A stretch of DNA of 64,000 nucleotides from Hygrophila difformis (GCA_030278955.1 JAOANR010000010.1:15731086-15795085); one strand, 5' to 3'. Shown: positions 46,526 to 58,500, counted from the first letter of the stretch. The notes: generated from the letters alone by a model not told the origin. A program made the numbers and translations.

Positions 46526-47941
46526 TTGACTGCAAATGAGCAGCGACGCCACCAGCCCAAGTCCACCAATGCCTCCGCCGGAGCCCGAGGAGGGGGATTT
46601 CGTGCGAAATGGGATTATTTCCTCTACAGCGGTGAGAAGAAGCATGTCGTCGCAGGTATCGTCATTATTGGAGCCCTATTTGGTGGTCCTTGGTACCTCT
46701 GCAAACTCGAGGTGAATGTTCCTCTGTTTTTCCTCTCTTCCTACTTTCAGTTTCGCCTTGCATCTGCCCGCTCGAATTGCTTTTCACTTTTGATCGATAT
46801 ATGTTTGAAGAAATTGGGCGGAATTTTAGTTCGGATATGACCTGTACCTTTTACTTGATTATTGATAATTGTTGTTAAAATTTTGAATTTTAGATGTCCA
46901 TGAATTTGAATTTGATTGATGCTTTTTTGGGCAATAATTAGATACAATACTCTCTTTTTTGTCATTATAGTAACTTTTTTGGTACTTCATTCATTTAATC
47001 ATTTTGATTTGTAATTGTGAAGGAATTGTGTCTGGCTGGCCTGGGAATGATCTCCAGTTTGTCAGGACAACAAAATGATAAGAACAGTGAAAACTTAATT
47101 GGAACTGGACATTTTGTTTTATACGTATTATCGGTAGTTAGTATCTATTCAGAGAGAATGTTCTTGATTCAGCCACGGTTTGGATGTAATCTGTCTTGGA
47201 GATCATGGTTAAGAATTACTCCAATGTATGAGCTCTACAAGCACTAAAGATACTGAATAACTGTTAGAACATTGCTATTACTTTAGCTCAAACATGACTT
47301 TGTGAGAAATGTAGGAAGAGATATGCTTGACAGTTGACACTTTAGATTACGCTGTACTTGGTATTTTTTCAGTCATTGTCTGTGTATCAGCTCATGTAAT
47401 TTGTCCGAGGAAAGTTATATTTCACAATCACCAAAATTACTAGTATTAAAACCCTAAAATGAAGAATGAGAAAAGGTCCACCTTTGGACATGTCCGCATC
47501 TTGCCATTTTTCTTTACGGAAAAGCTAGTGCTATAGAGCAATAACACTCATGTATTAACTTTTCAAAGTTTTATAGAATGTAATTTTGTTTCCCTCATTG
47601 GTAATTAGGTAAGTATAAGATGTTACAGGAGCTCAATTATGCTAGCACTGTTGTAGAACAGATAATTTTCTCTATTGTTTGGCTGTTTTTTGAATAATTT
47701 TTTTTTTTTTTTTTTTTATTTGGGACATGGGCTGCCTCATTCATTCTTTGTTTTTGTGTCCAAGCGTATCCACCTCTTTCAAGAGGGCTAGTACTTGAAT
47801 GAATTTGGAAAGAGTCACATAATGTACAAATGATTTAGGTTTTCTGAAGGCTCAAAGCATCAATCTCATCAAGATTACATGGAAAAGGCCAATCAAGCAA
47901 GGAGCGGAAGACTGTCGGCTAGTTCATCTACTGCTAGATAG
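46526..47941 (+). CDS. Small single-pass membrane protein (KWDYFLYSGEKKHV family)
   Basis: Exon 1 (to about 46711) encodes FRAKWDYFLYSGEKKHVVAG and a hydrophobic segment IVIIGALFGGPWYL. The last exon (about 47850-47941) encodes GSKHQSHQDYMEKANQARSG and ends SSSTAR-stop. I recall plant proteins of about 60-80 residues with this exact layout but no function. The only upstream ATG (46536, MSSDATSPSPP) is one frame off; the shift maps to the G run at 46592-46596. That is either a sequencing or assembly slip or an inactivating deletion. In the membrane-protein frame there is no ATG after the stop at 46517. The middle splice sites are unresolved. The gene sits right behind a fresh Copia LTR. Confidence 0.55.
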
Positions 47942-48528
47942 ACGAAGGGAATGGAATGCTTCAGCAGGTACAGTTCCATCTAACAATCTCTCTGTCATGG
48001 ATCTTTGTCTGTTATTCTCTATTTCATTTGTCAAGTTTCTTTTACTAGAGAAATTTTGTGAAGCTCCTCCAAATGTTTTTTGTATCACCAAAGGACAACC
48101 CTAGCTCCTCTATCAGTGAAAATGTTATTTTCTGATTTTCCCCTTCAATAAATGAAAATTTAATAAATATTGAATTAATTATGGAAAGATATTGATGGAT
48201 ACCCTTGGGTATTTTGACATGAAAAGATACTCCTATTCGTTGAATACCAAATTTTATTTTGTTTGTTGATTATGTTTGCCTTATTGATTTACCATCTTGC
48301 AATGCGAAATATAAAAAATATGCACCACAACTACACAAGCATTGTACAAGCTTTCCACTGTTCGACAAAACAATGTTGTTAACATGTCTCCTTATTCACT
48401 GAAAGGTATGCTTGATATTTACTGACATGTCTTATTCTCTTTTCTAAGTATCGATTTACTACGTGTCTACGTCTGCTGAGAAAGATACATTTATTTGCTG
48501 AATACTGTGAACGTTATTCTGCTTTTTG
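47942..48528. other. 3' flank, no gene seen
   Basis: AT-rich sequence between the small membrane protein gene and the hAT-type element. No frame with protein character. Confidence 0.4.
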
Positions 48529-49278
48529 CTATGTTGCTCGGACTCGGGTACGGGTGTCCGACACGGGTGCGGGGATATGTGGCGGACACTTACCATTTTG
48601 AAAAATAGGATACGGGGACACGGCAAAAAAGGATCCGGAATTAGGACACGGGTGCGGGGACACGTTTCAAAATTTTAAAATGTTTAATATATAATTTAAA
48701 AATATATTAAAAAATAAATTTATAATATATTTTTAAATTATATATTTAAAACTGTATAAACTAAAATAAGTGATAAAACTTAATTAGAAAAAAGGCACTG
48801 GAAGAAGAATGGAACAGAGTAATAGAAGGGAAGAAGAAGAGTCTCAAGAGTCTTAGGAGTAATAAAGGAGTAATAAAGAGGGTAGTAGTTTAGTTGACTT
48901 TTCTATTTAATAGTAGTAGTAGTACTTTTTTTATTAGGTTAAAATCTTTAGTTTCTTTTCCCCCAACCCAGAAACCCGTCTGTCTTCTTCCTTCCTCCAT
49001 AATAACCCACCGCCCCTACTACCGCCGACCTGCTCTGCAACAGTCGAAGAAGCCCTACAGTCGCCCGCTGCTGCCAAGCTCGTCAACCCGACCCAATTTC
49101 TGCTGTGATGAAGAAGCCCTAGCAATGGCCGCTCCGCGAACCGCGCCGCTGAACCGCCGTGAACCTCCGCGTGTCCGTCGGAAACCTGAAGCACCCGCCT
49201 CAGATCCCGTACCGGGATCCGTGTCGTATCCGGCGGACACGGGTACGGCACCCATTTAGCCGAGTCCGAGCATCACAG
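48529..49278. mobile_element. Non-autonomous hAT-type element, 750 bp
   Basis: Terminal inverted repeats CTATGTTGCTCGGACTCGG and (other strand) CTGTGATGCTCGGACTCGG match at 17 of 19 positions. The perfect 8-bp duplication GCTTTTTG flanks it (48521-48528, 49279-49286). The subterminal regions contain GGTACGGGTGTCCG and GGACACGG words. A GC-richer block (about 48960-49250) with Pro/Arg-rich open frames may be captured host DNA. Confidence 0.85.
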
Positions 49279-49286
49279 GCTTTTTG

Positions 49287-49773
49287 TACTCATCTATTCG
49301 ATGATTACATTTTATCAAAGCTTATCTTTGCATTAATGATTTATCATCTTCAACTCTTCATTATAAAGCCTGTATATAAAAGCTTATGTTTGCTTTAATG
49401 ATTTTTCATTTTCATAGTAATAAGTAATAATATGCATAAATGGTATAGATATTCTCTTATATGTAATCACATATGTTCTGAAATTTTGAAAATAAAAAAT
49501 AAAACCAACAGAATGTCATAAAATAATCAAGTTCATAACTAGACTAGGGGAGGGAGAGCTTTGATTTCATTCTAAACTAGGGGAGGGAGAGCTTTGATTT
49601 CATTCTAAAATGATTGTAATAAATTTTCCTATTTATAAATGGTATAATAATTGTAAGCTGTATAATCAAAAACCGTTTGAGTGTATTGAGGCCATCCATT
49701 TGGCAGTGAAAAGGAAAGTGAGGAAAAAGAAGAGATGAGTTTATGTACTACTATTAGATTAGAAAATACAATA
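49287..49773. other. Intergenic stretch with a 33-bp duplication
   Basis: No gene seen. It includes the tandem duplication at 49543-49608. Confidence 0.4.
49543..49608 (+). repeat. Two tandem copies of a 33-bp unit
   Basis: ACTAGGGGAGGGAGAGCTTT... occurs at 49543-49575 and 49576-49608 with no difference seen. Confidence 0.9.
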
Positions 49774-49984
49774 CTCACTCTGTTTTTTTTGTTGCTCCAT
49801 TGCGGTTTTTGATACTGTTCACTTTGACTTAAAATTTTATTATAGTTATACAATTATACAAGTTAAAATATAGCAAAGTGGAATCTTGTTAGATTCGTCT
49901 TGTCTTATAGTTTTTAAATATGGAACTTTTAGAATTTTTAGTTGTACCGAACTTGAATTGTTAATGGTTTAAAAACCGAGGGAG
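49774..49984 (+). mobile_element. Stowaway MITE family A
   Basis: Starts TA|CTCACTCTG and ends CCGAGGGAG|TA. The interior has GGAATCTTGTTAGATTCGTC. About 211 bp, with a mild internal loss relative to 17522-17780. Confidence 0.85.
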
Positions 49985-49990
49985 TATATA

Positions 49991-50149
49991 CACTTTCCGT
50001 TCCATATTAGTTGTCCACTTTTGATTTGACACGTTTTTTGATAAAACCTTATTATATTCTCCCAATCTCCCTCCTACTTTCCTCCGCAATTTTTTTTATT
50101 ACGAAAAAATGAGACTTATTTTAGAACAACTAGTATGGAACGAAGAGAG
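49991..50149 (+). mobile_element. Stowaway MITE family B
   Basis: A 159-bp element with long terminal repeats (left CACTTTCCGTTCCATATTAG; right end on the other strand CTCTCTTCGTTCCATACTAG) and TA at both sides. It lies 6 bp from the family A copy and is a different sequence. Confidence 0.8.
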
Positions 50150-50502
50150 TATTAAATACATTTTATATTCTAAAACATCACAAATTTTTTTCAAAAAAAA
50201 AAAAAAAAAGTCAAATCCCAACAGAATATTTTAGAAATTAGCAGTTAAAACTCAAAGTATCAAAGAATAGAAATGAATCCATAAAACCCGAAATGTAAAA
50301 ACCAAATCAGGCAAGTTGGCTGCATATATATGCATGCATGCATGTAAGAGTAGTGAGCATATAATCTATATGTTGTTGTTGTATAGCAGCCAACCTTCCA
50401 AATACTACAAAGCTATCTTTGTCAGCTTTAATTTTAGAGATCAGATGATCGATCCATGACATGGTGTAATGATTAATGAAGAATTACTTGATCCATCCAT
50501 CC

Positions 50503-51546
50503 TCACACAATTCGCACGCCAAAGAGTTTAAAACCACAATCACCCTCCTCTCTTTCTTCTCTAGGCACCGGCACCGGCTCAGGCAGCACCTCGACTGCTG
50601 TAGATTCCTCGTCGACTTTAACAGTTTCCGTTGTTCCACATTCAACTTTTGGAATAACACTATCAAGGCCTGCTGGAATTGCGTGCTGCTGATGATGGCC
50701 ATCACCATTATCATAGTAAGCCACATCAATTATGTATATTTTCTGGTTACTGCACTCATAAGATGAAAAAATGACCCTATCGCATGCTCTCAACCCCTTC
50801 TCTTTCGCGAATCCATTCCACCCTCGAGTGAACACGAAGCTCTGGCTGCTTTTCCAATAGCAGTAGCGGAACCTCCACGACCTCATCAGTGGGTCGAAGA
50901 ATACGAGCTCTAGATCGTAACTACTATCTTTATTACTATTATCACTCTTCTTGGAATCGCAAATTCCAGGGAAGTGCTTCAAAGCATACCTCTTGGGAAT
51001 CACCAGACGGTTCAGCTTCCCCACGTCGCTTGGTGTCAGCTCCTTCTGGAAAAGATAAGTAATTTTGGTCCCTGCAGACAAAGGGGAGCTATCCAAGCCT
51101 GAGAATTGGCTGCACTGACCTTGCTGCAGGTTTTCAGTTCTCACAAACTCGGAAAATCTTGCGCTGTACGAGCCGTCCTTGATCATTGTGAGAATAGCTT
51201 CAGTGCTGAACTGGCTTTGGAAGTTGGGTTCTTGGACAGTGGTGCTTGTCCAGGGGAAGTTCCGCTGCTGCGAATGGCCACTGCGGAGCCTGATTGCAGC
51301 GCTGTCGTACGCCATTGCAGCTTCGTTTTCTGATCTAAACGTCCCGAGCCAAATGCGCTGGTGGTTGGAGTATATCTGCGCCCCCCAGTGCCCGTTGGGC
51401 TGACTCACCACGCCTTTGAATTTCGAAGATGTCGTCTGGTGATTGCCTGGAGGAGACCGAATGGGGCTGCTGCCGACGTTGCCATCCAATACTTCTCCCG
51501 GACTATTTTTTGTCGTTGCATCTGACAAAATGCTTTGTTCATCCAT
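50503..51546 (-). CDS. AP2 + B3 domain (RAV-like) transcription factor
   Basis: The 347-residue protein is encoded in one coding exon. An AP2/ERF domain lies at about 42-98 (KFKGVVSQPNGHWGAQIY, IWLGTFRSENEAAMAYDSAA). A B3 domain lies at about 170-285 (LFQKELTPSDVGKLNRLVIP, WRFRYCYWKSSQSFVFTRGW, RVIFSSYE). The C-terminal KLFGV is the R/KLFGV repression motif known in B3 regulators. The layout is that of plant RAV proteins, closest in my recollection to Arabidopsis At1g50680/At1g51120. It should act in the nucleus as a DNA-binding regulator, probably repressive. I chose the Met at 51546, not the in-frame Met at 51591, because the extra 15 codons read through a pyrimidine tract ending in TTTCAG, a splice acceptor. 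The 5' UTR therefore probably comes from a distant exon. Confidence 0.9.
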   Translation of the reverse strand: MDEQSILSDATTKNSPGEVLDGNVGSSPIRSPPGNHQTTSSKFKGVVSQPNGHWGAQIYSNHQRIWLGTFRSENEAAMAYDSAAIRLRSGHSQQRNFPWTSTTVQEPNFQSQFSTEAILTMIKDGSYSARFSEFVRTENLQQGQCSQFSGLDSSPLSAGTKITYLFQKELTPSDVGKLNRLVIPKRYALKHFPGICDSKKSDNSNKDSSYDLELVFFDPLMRSWRFRYCYWKSSQSFVFTRGWNGFAKEKGLRACDRVIFSSYECSNQKIYIIDVAYYDNGDGHHQQHAIPAGLDSVIPKVECGTTETVKVDEESTAVEVLPEPVPVPREEREEGDCGFKLFGVRIV

Positions 51547-52029
51547 GCGAATCTGAAACTCATTAAAAAAAGAAAAAAGGGACAGCAACAATCAAACTCT
51601 AATTTTCCAACACTAAAAAACACTCACAACAAGAATTTTCCATTTTAGTATCCGAATTCCGGCAGCTAAACCCCAAAATTTGCGAACAGTAATCTAGTAA
51701 GTAGAGTTTGCTTGCTGACGATACTTTGTAACTATATTGCTCAATTCTAATATGCAAACTTATTATGTGTGAATTGCTTTGGTTTCAGAACAGATCGACA
51801 GTGTAATTTAGCTTTCTATATATATGTGCAAGCGTTTACAGATAATAAACTGTCCTAAACAATATAGCACACTATTTATCAAGAATGAGTCATTGATCAC
51901 AAAGCAGCAGTGTCCATGTAATGAATCAATTTAAGGCACAAACCCCTTCACACACACAGTGACACAGACTATATGATCGTGCCCGTGTATTCGATCAAGT
52001 GTACCCAGCGGTAAAATCCAAAAAAAATA

Positions 52030-52277
52030 CTTCCTCCGTATTTGAATAATGTTAACGTTTGCATAGTAAACATTATTCATTGACTAATTTTGATTCGATT
52101 CTTTCACACAGTTGCATAAGATAAAACATAGTCAAGTGAAATCTTGTTAGATTCGTCTAATCACGTAGTTTTGTAATATTAAAGTTTTATAATTTTTTAT
52201 TTGATATTACTCTTTAAAAATGTATATTGGATTGCGTGAAAATATGGAATGTTAAAAAATTTTTAATACAGAGGGAG
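52030..52277 (+). mobile_element. Stowaway MITE family A
   Basis: TA|CTTCCTCCG at the left, CAGAGGGAG|TA at the right; interior AAATCTTGTTAGATTCGTCT. It lies within the probable RAV-like 5' UTR intron. Confidence 0.88.
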
Positions 52278-52292
52278 TAATACGGAGTAATT

Positions 52293-52298
<6 letters not shown>

Positions 52299-52342
<44 letters not shown>
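52299..52342. repeat. (AAT)n microsatellite
   Basis: About 14 AAT/ATA units directly after the MITE. Confidence 0.9.
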
Positions 52343-52343
<1 letters not shown>

Positions 52344-52714
52344 GTGGTGGCATAAAAATTAACGGCGGGCTAAGTTAGAATTGGGGATAATAGTTATAAT
52401 ACAAAAAGTAATGAGAAAGCTAAGTTGGAACCAAGCCGAATATAAAAAAAATTAAGCTTAAAATTGTAATTTCATTAATTGTGTCATCACAAAAATTGAG
52501 TGGATGCAATAAACCAATATAAAAAAAACTTTAATACTTAAATTAGCAATTTTATAAATTTAAGTAGTGTCACATGCACCCACTAAATTGTACATAGATC
52601 CGCCCCTTAGTGTATGATTACTCAAGGGTATGTTTACTTTTAAGTTATTAGCCTTGATAGATTAATTTATTAAGTCTAATTACATGCTCACTTAATTTTT
52701 TTTACTAAACAGTA

Positions 52715-52832
52715 AAATGGTGGTAGGAGGTCATGTCACACAAATTACAAAGAAACAAAGGAGGTGAATAGGGGTCGGGTGAGGAATCGAACCCCAAACA
52801 TGAAGGTTGGAAATCAGGAGACTTGAAGGGCC
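52715..52832 (-). mobile_element. SINE fragment related to 10065-10213
   Basis: Shares GTCACACAAATTACAAAG and the B-box region GAGGAATCGAACCCC with the SINE in the Helitron, same orientation. The 5' head is decayed and no target duplication was found. Confidence 0.5.
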
Positions 52833-53560
52833 GGAATTAATGAGTTAATTCATGGGATAATTTATCCAATTGAGCGAGATATGATGAATGGTGTAATCCC
52901 ATTGATTAGGATTGAATGAATAATTCACATCCTTATAAATTGAACATGCCCTAGCTGGATTTCATAATCCATTAAACTTATTAATTAGTAAGATTTATGC
53001 AGCAAACATAAGAAATACTATGTCACCGCGGAATTAAGCATTCGATAGTCAATAGCCGTGCATTGATGCAGTCAACATTCATGAATTGACAAGGACTCTT
53101 TTTGTTTTTACTTTCAAGTTTCAATCAATAGGTAAATTTTATGCTGCACAGAAATAAAAATAGGGTTTTCAAAGACAAGTCTGATTGATTATCATGACTT
53201 CTAGCCAAACACGAAAATTTAGTACTCGACTAGGTACTCAACTCGTTTAACTATATATGAACCGTCAGCAGTAGAAATCCGAAGTAATAAGAGGTAGAAT
53301 CTAACAGCAAGCAACAAAAATAGTGAAAGCATAAATTCATTACTATAAAAGCAAAAGAATTATTCAAGTTCTTCGCATAATAAGAACACTTAATAATAAT
53401 AATAAAGATGAATCGAGTGTTGTGTACAAGAAGGGTAATAAAAAGACTACATATCATAAAAGTTTGCAGAAAAAGAAGATAAAGAGAAAGAAACAATACC
53501 TAGCAGCAATGAAGATTGAGAGGGGGGATCGAATTGGAGGAAGCTAATTAACTCCAGCCC

Positions 53561-54451
53561 AATAAATAAATACTAAATACCATCAAGCTAAGTAACAAAA
53601 ATTTAAAAAATAAATAAATAAATAAGGAAGGCATTAGCCAGAAAAGAAGGAATTGTTGCAGAAAAGGAAATAAAATAAATTAGGACAAGGATTACCAAAT
53701 ATGTTGTAGTAGTATATTTCAATGGGTTGGTTATTGCTATCAAGGAAACAAATATCTTCCCTTGTTATTTTCTCCTGGTTTTTGCATCCTCCATAGTTAA
53801 ATCAACAATTGAATGTTCCATCCCAAAACCTATTTTACAAAACATATGACCACGGATCGAGGGCCGCCCGGCGGCGGCCATTCCAATTTCTCCGGCCACA
53901 TTTCCATCACAGGCGAAATTTGCATAGAGCTAAGGATTTGCATGAATTTTCTTTTGCTTGATGGAGATAATTTTCTTACACGAATTAACGAATAACGCGC
54001 AATGGGGCATGCAATTAATCATTAATGTTGTAAACTTCTCGTGGTATGGAAGCTTAGCCTTGCAACAAAATACTTCGTGTCTTTGAAAGTTCCATCTAAT
54101 ACATGATTACGGATTTTAATGGTAACAATAAATAAAACATTAAGTATAATACTAGTATTATGATTTGTTTTGTTTGAGTTAAGGGGTAAAATTATAAATT
54201 ACTGAGTACTTTTTTGTTACCAAAATTTAAAAATCATAAATAAATCTTGTTATGAAATTTTTTTATAATATTATACACTACCCAACTCCCCCACCCAACA
54301 AAACAGAAAATGTTTTTGCAAATTGTGATGGAATTTTGCTACAAGAATTATTGTCCTTGCAATGAGACAATTTTTTGTTACATACTGTACATGACAAAAA
54401 TTTGTGACTACCGTCGCTATTTGAGATGATCTATTTTTGCTTTTTTTTTTT

Positions 54452-54482
<31 letters not shown>

Positions 54483-54893
54483 GAGTTTTGCTATTTGAGA
54501 TGGTCTTTGCAATGGAATAGTATTTATGTTGTAATTTGGGAAAAAAAAAATTGGCAAAAAATTATGTCGTCATTTAATTATTATTATAGTTTATTTTCTT
54601 TAATTTTATTATGAAGTATATTTTCATTTATACAATTCAATTTAATTTAGTTCCATTTATTTTATTCCTTTTTACTTTATGAACATGTGTATATATATAC
54701 ATACCTATTAATGCAAAAAAAAAAAAAAATACAATGGTTCAATTGACAAAGTGGCATGGTGCAATTCAATGACATGGGTTTAAGTTCCATCCATATTTTT
54801 AAAAAATAAATAATAAAAATAAAAATAAACAAATAAATATGATGAATGATTTAGTTACGTTTTTTTAGTTACAATTTAGAAAAATAAAGAGAG
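53561..54893. other. Upstream region of the RAV-like gene, no gene seen
   Basis: AT-rich. Around 53850 there is a GC-rich GGGCCGCCCGGCGGCGG. Near 54730-54800 a SINE-like phrase ends in TTAAGTTCCATCC. No coding frame has protein character. Confidence 0.4.
54441..54483. repeat. Homopolymer junction T21-G22
   Basis: A run of about 21 T is followed directly by a run of about 22 G. The lengths are unreliable in most sequencing. Confidence 0.8.
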
Positions 54894-55457
54894 TGTTATA
54901 ATATAAAATATAATTGTAGTATTAATATATACTTCCTCCGTTCCCAAATGTTTGATACATTTGGTTTTGGGGCACTATTCACCCATGTACTTTGATTTAA
55001 AGTTTTATCATAGTTATACAAGTTAAAATATAGTAAAGAGGGATCTTGTTAGATTCGTCTCGTCGTGTAGTTTTTAAATATCGAACTTTTAGAATTTTTA
55101 CATATGCCGAACTTGAGTTATTATTGATTCAAAATGTGCATTGGACTGCGTGCGCAGTTGGTATGTAAAAAAGATTTGAGAACGGAGGAAGTATGTGTGT
55201 GTAGTGGTGATGGAGATGAATTTATGGATGCAGAGACAGACGAAGGAGTGGAATGATTTTTTTTTTTAACTATTTGAACAAAGAGGGAGAAGAAAGGTGA
55301 GTCAGATTGGTACTCCAACTCATCAATAATGTGTAGTATTTATAGGCAGAAATTTGAAGCCTACCGACACCGACACTAAGACATCAATTATGCACTACAG
55401 TAGTGAGTAGCTATGCATTTATGCACTACAGTAGTGAGTAGCTATGCATTTATAACA
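54894..55457 (-). repeat. 3' LTR of the minus-strand Copia, carrying a Stowaway MITE
   Basis: 564 bp in total; without the MITE and one TA it is about 302 bp, against 309 bp for the partner at 60421-60729. Remaining differences are a few substitutions (such as GACGAAGG against GACCAAGG) and TG-repeat length. Confidence 0.93.
54932..55191 (+). mobile_element. Stowaway MITE family A inside the Copia LTR
   Basis: TA|CTTCCTCCG ... CGGAGGAAG|TA, with interior GGATCTTGTTAGATTCGTCT. The sister LTR lacks it at the equivalent position (about 60455-60460), so this is a datable, precisely bounded insertion. Confidence 0.95.
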
Positions 55458-55596
55458 CTCCCTCTTTGATGTCTTCAATACAAAAAAATTATGCCTCGTT
55501 AAAACCTTACTAAATAAAAACCCTCTGGGAAAAAATCTAGTGAAGCAAAAAGAGTACATTATTCTTGTATATTTATTTCTCCCTCTGATCAAAGCA

Positions 55597-58500
55597 TCAG
55601 TTAAGATTCCTTAGTTGGCGCATCCCGATACTTTTAACCGGCTTCTCGAATGTTGTTGTTGGCAATGCCTTAGTAAACAAATCTGCAAGATTATCAGCTG
55701 AACGAATTTGTTGTACATCTATTTCACCATTTTTCTGTAGATCATGAGTGTAGAAAAATTTTGGTGAAATGTGTTTCGTTCTATCTCCTTTAATATACCC
55801 TCCCTTCAACTGTGCTATACAAGCTGCATTATCTTCGTATAGAATTTGTTGGAGGTATTTTTTCTTCAGTAGTTATGCCACAATTTTTCAATATATGGTG
55901 CATCAAAGATCGCAACCATACACACTCTCTACTGGCTTCATGGATTGCTAAAATTTCAGCATGATTTGAGGAAGTAGCAGTCAAAGTCTGCTTCATTGAT
56001 CTCCATGAAATTGCAGTACCACCACATGTAAAAACATAGCCAGTTTGAGATTTGGCTTTATGCGGATCTGACAAATATCCAGCATCAGCAAAACCGATTA
56101 TTTCATGTCGAGAATCATTTGGGTAAAATAACCCAAGATCACTAGTTCCTTGGAGATAGCGAAATATATGTTTAATTCCATTCCAATGTCGTCTTGTAGG
56201 AGATGAACTAAATCTCGCTAATAAATTTACTGCAAATGATATATCTAGTCTAGTGCAGTTTGCGAGATACATTAAAGCACCTATAGCACTTAAGTATGGG
56301 ACCTCTGGTCCAAGAATTTGTTCACCTTCCTCTTGTGGTCTAAACGGATCCTTTTTTATATCAAGTGACCTTATGACCATTGGAGTACTCAATGGATGTG
56401 TTTTATCCATATAAAATCGCTTTAATACTCTCTGAGTATAATCTGTTTGATGGACAAAAGTTCCATTATTTAAATATTCAATTTGCAGACCAAGGCATGA
56501 TTTGGTTTTACCAAAATCTTTGATTTCAAACTCCTTTTTCAGGTATTCAACAGCCTTTTGGAGCTCCTCTGGAGTTCCAATCAAGTTGAGATCATCAACA
56601 TAAACTGCAATGATTACAAACTCTTGTCCATTTTTCTTAATGAAAATACATGGACAAATTGGGTCATTTGTATAACCCTCTTGTACCAATGACTCACTGA
56701 GTCGGTTATACCACATTCGCCCGGACTGTTTCAGTCCATATAGGGATTTTTGTAATTTGATGGAATACATATGTTTAGGATTTGATTCATATGTATCTGA
56801 CATCTTTAATCCCTCTGGGATCTTCATATAGATATCTGTATCTAAATTTCAATATAGATATGCAGTAATAACATCCATCAATCTCATTTCAAGATTTTGA
56901 TGGACTGCTAAACTGATAAGATATCTAAATGTTATTCCATCCATTACCGGGGAATATGTTTCATCATAATCAAATCCGGGTCTCTGTGAGAACCCTTGGG
57001 CGACTAGTCTTGCTTTGTATCTGACAATTTCATTTTTGTCATTTCTTTTTCTTACAAAAACTCATCTGTATCCGACTGGCTTTATATTTTCTGGTGTTTT
57101 GACAATTGGTCCAAACACTTTTCTTTTAGCCAGGGAATCCAATTCAGATTGGATTGCATATTTCCATTTTGGCCAATCTTTTCTTTTCCGACATTCATCA
57201 ACCGAATTTGGTTCATGATCCTCGTCATCATTTATGATGTCAAGTGCTATGTGGTACGAGAATACATTATCTATGATAATTGCATCTCGATTCCAAACAT
57301 TTCTGCTTGTGACAAAATTGATTGATATTTCATTATTTTCAATTTCATGCTCATCTGGAGCTGCAAATTCCTGTTCCTCTGGAGCTACTTGCTCTTCAAG
57401 AGCTTCTTTTTCCTCTGGAATATTTTCTATAATTTTGTCACTTTCAATGATTTGTGATCCTCTTTTCTTTCGAGGATTTTTATCTTTGGAACCTGGTGGT
57501 CTACCACGCTTCAAGCGTGCAGTAGATTCATCTTTGGCACTTGTAATTGGTCCCTCTGGGACATTAATTTTGATTGGAACATTTGCTGCCGGTATATGAG
57601 ATTTAGTTACTCTTTTAGAGTCGCATAATGCATCCGGCAATTGATTTGCAATACTCTGCAAATGTACAATTCTTTGTATTTCTAGTTCACAATCATTTGT
57701 ACGAGGATCGAAGAAATCTAATGGTGTTTCCCAGTTGATTTCTTTTTCCTTCTTTGGTTGATTTTTGTTGTCTCCCCCTAATGTCGGGAAATGAGATTCG
57801 TCAAAATGACAATCTTTGAATTTCGCAGTAAATAAATCACCAGTTAATGGTTCGAGATATCGAATAATCGATGGTGATTCATACCCGACATATATTCCCA
57901 ATCTACGTTGGGGACCCATCTTTGTGCGCTGAGGTGGTGCAATCGGGACATACACAGCGCAACCAAATATTCTGAGATGGGATATATTGAGTTCATGCCC
58001 AAATGTTAATTGTATAGGGGAGTATTCAAGATAATGTGTCGGTCTTAACCGCACCAATTTTGCTGCATGTAATATTGCATGCCCCCAAGCTGTCAATGGC
58101 AATCCAGATCTCATTAATAATGGTCTGGCAATTAATTGTAAACGCTTTATAAGCGATTTTGCAAGTCCATTCTGTGTATGGACATGAGCAACAGGATGTT
58201 CAACTATTATGCCAATTGACATGCAGTATTCATCAAACCTCTGGGATGAATATTCATCAGCATTATCCAATCGGATATTTTTTATTGTATAATCAGGGAA
58301 CTGTGCTCTTAATTTAATAATTTGAGCAAGTAACTTTGCAAACACATGGTTGCGAGATGATAATAATGATACATTGGACCATCGTGTTGATGCATCAATT
58401 AGCACCATAAAATATTTAAATGGTCCACATGGTGGATCTATAGGTCCACATATATCACCCTGAATTCTTTCAAGAAAACTAGGGCTTTCAATTCCCACTT

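Larger units (their letters stand above)
51556..53499 (-). other. Probable 5' UTR intron of the RAV-like gene
   Basis: An acceptor (TTTCAG) ends 9 bases before the start codon. A good donor, GCTGCTAG|GTATTG, occurs on the minus strand at about 53500. If used, the intron is about 1.95 kb and contains a Stowaway MITE, an ATA microsatellite and a SINE fragment. The donor is inferred, not shown. Confidence 0.4.

Noticed and set aside
51547..51591. Extending the RAV-like protein 15 residues upstream to an earlier Met
   Set aside because: The added stretch reads a pyrimidine tract ending in TTTCAG, which looks like an intron end. The following Met gives the usual N-terminus.
54441..54483. T21-G22 run as a structural (triplex/G-tract) element
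   Set aside because: Long homopolymers next to each other are more likely repeat slippage or an assembly artefact; nothing around it suggests function.
54725..54805. Possible further SINE (AAAGTGGCATGG ... TTAAGTTCCATCC)
   Set aside because: The B-box-like word is weak and no flanking duplication was found; kept only as a remark.
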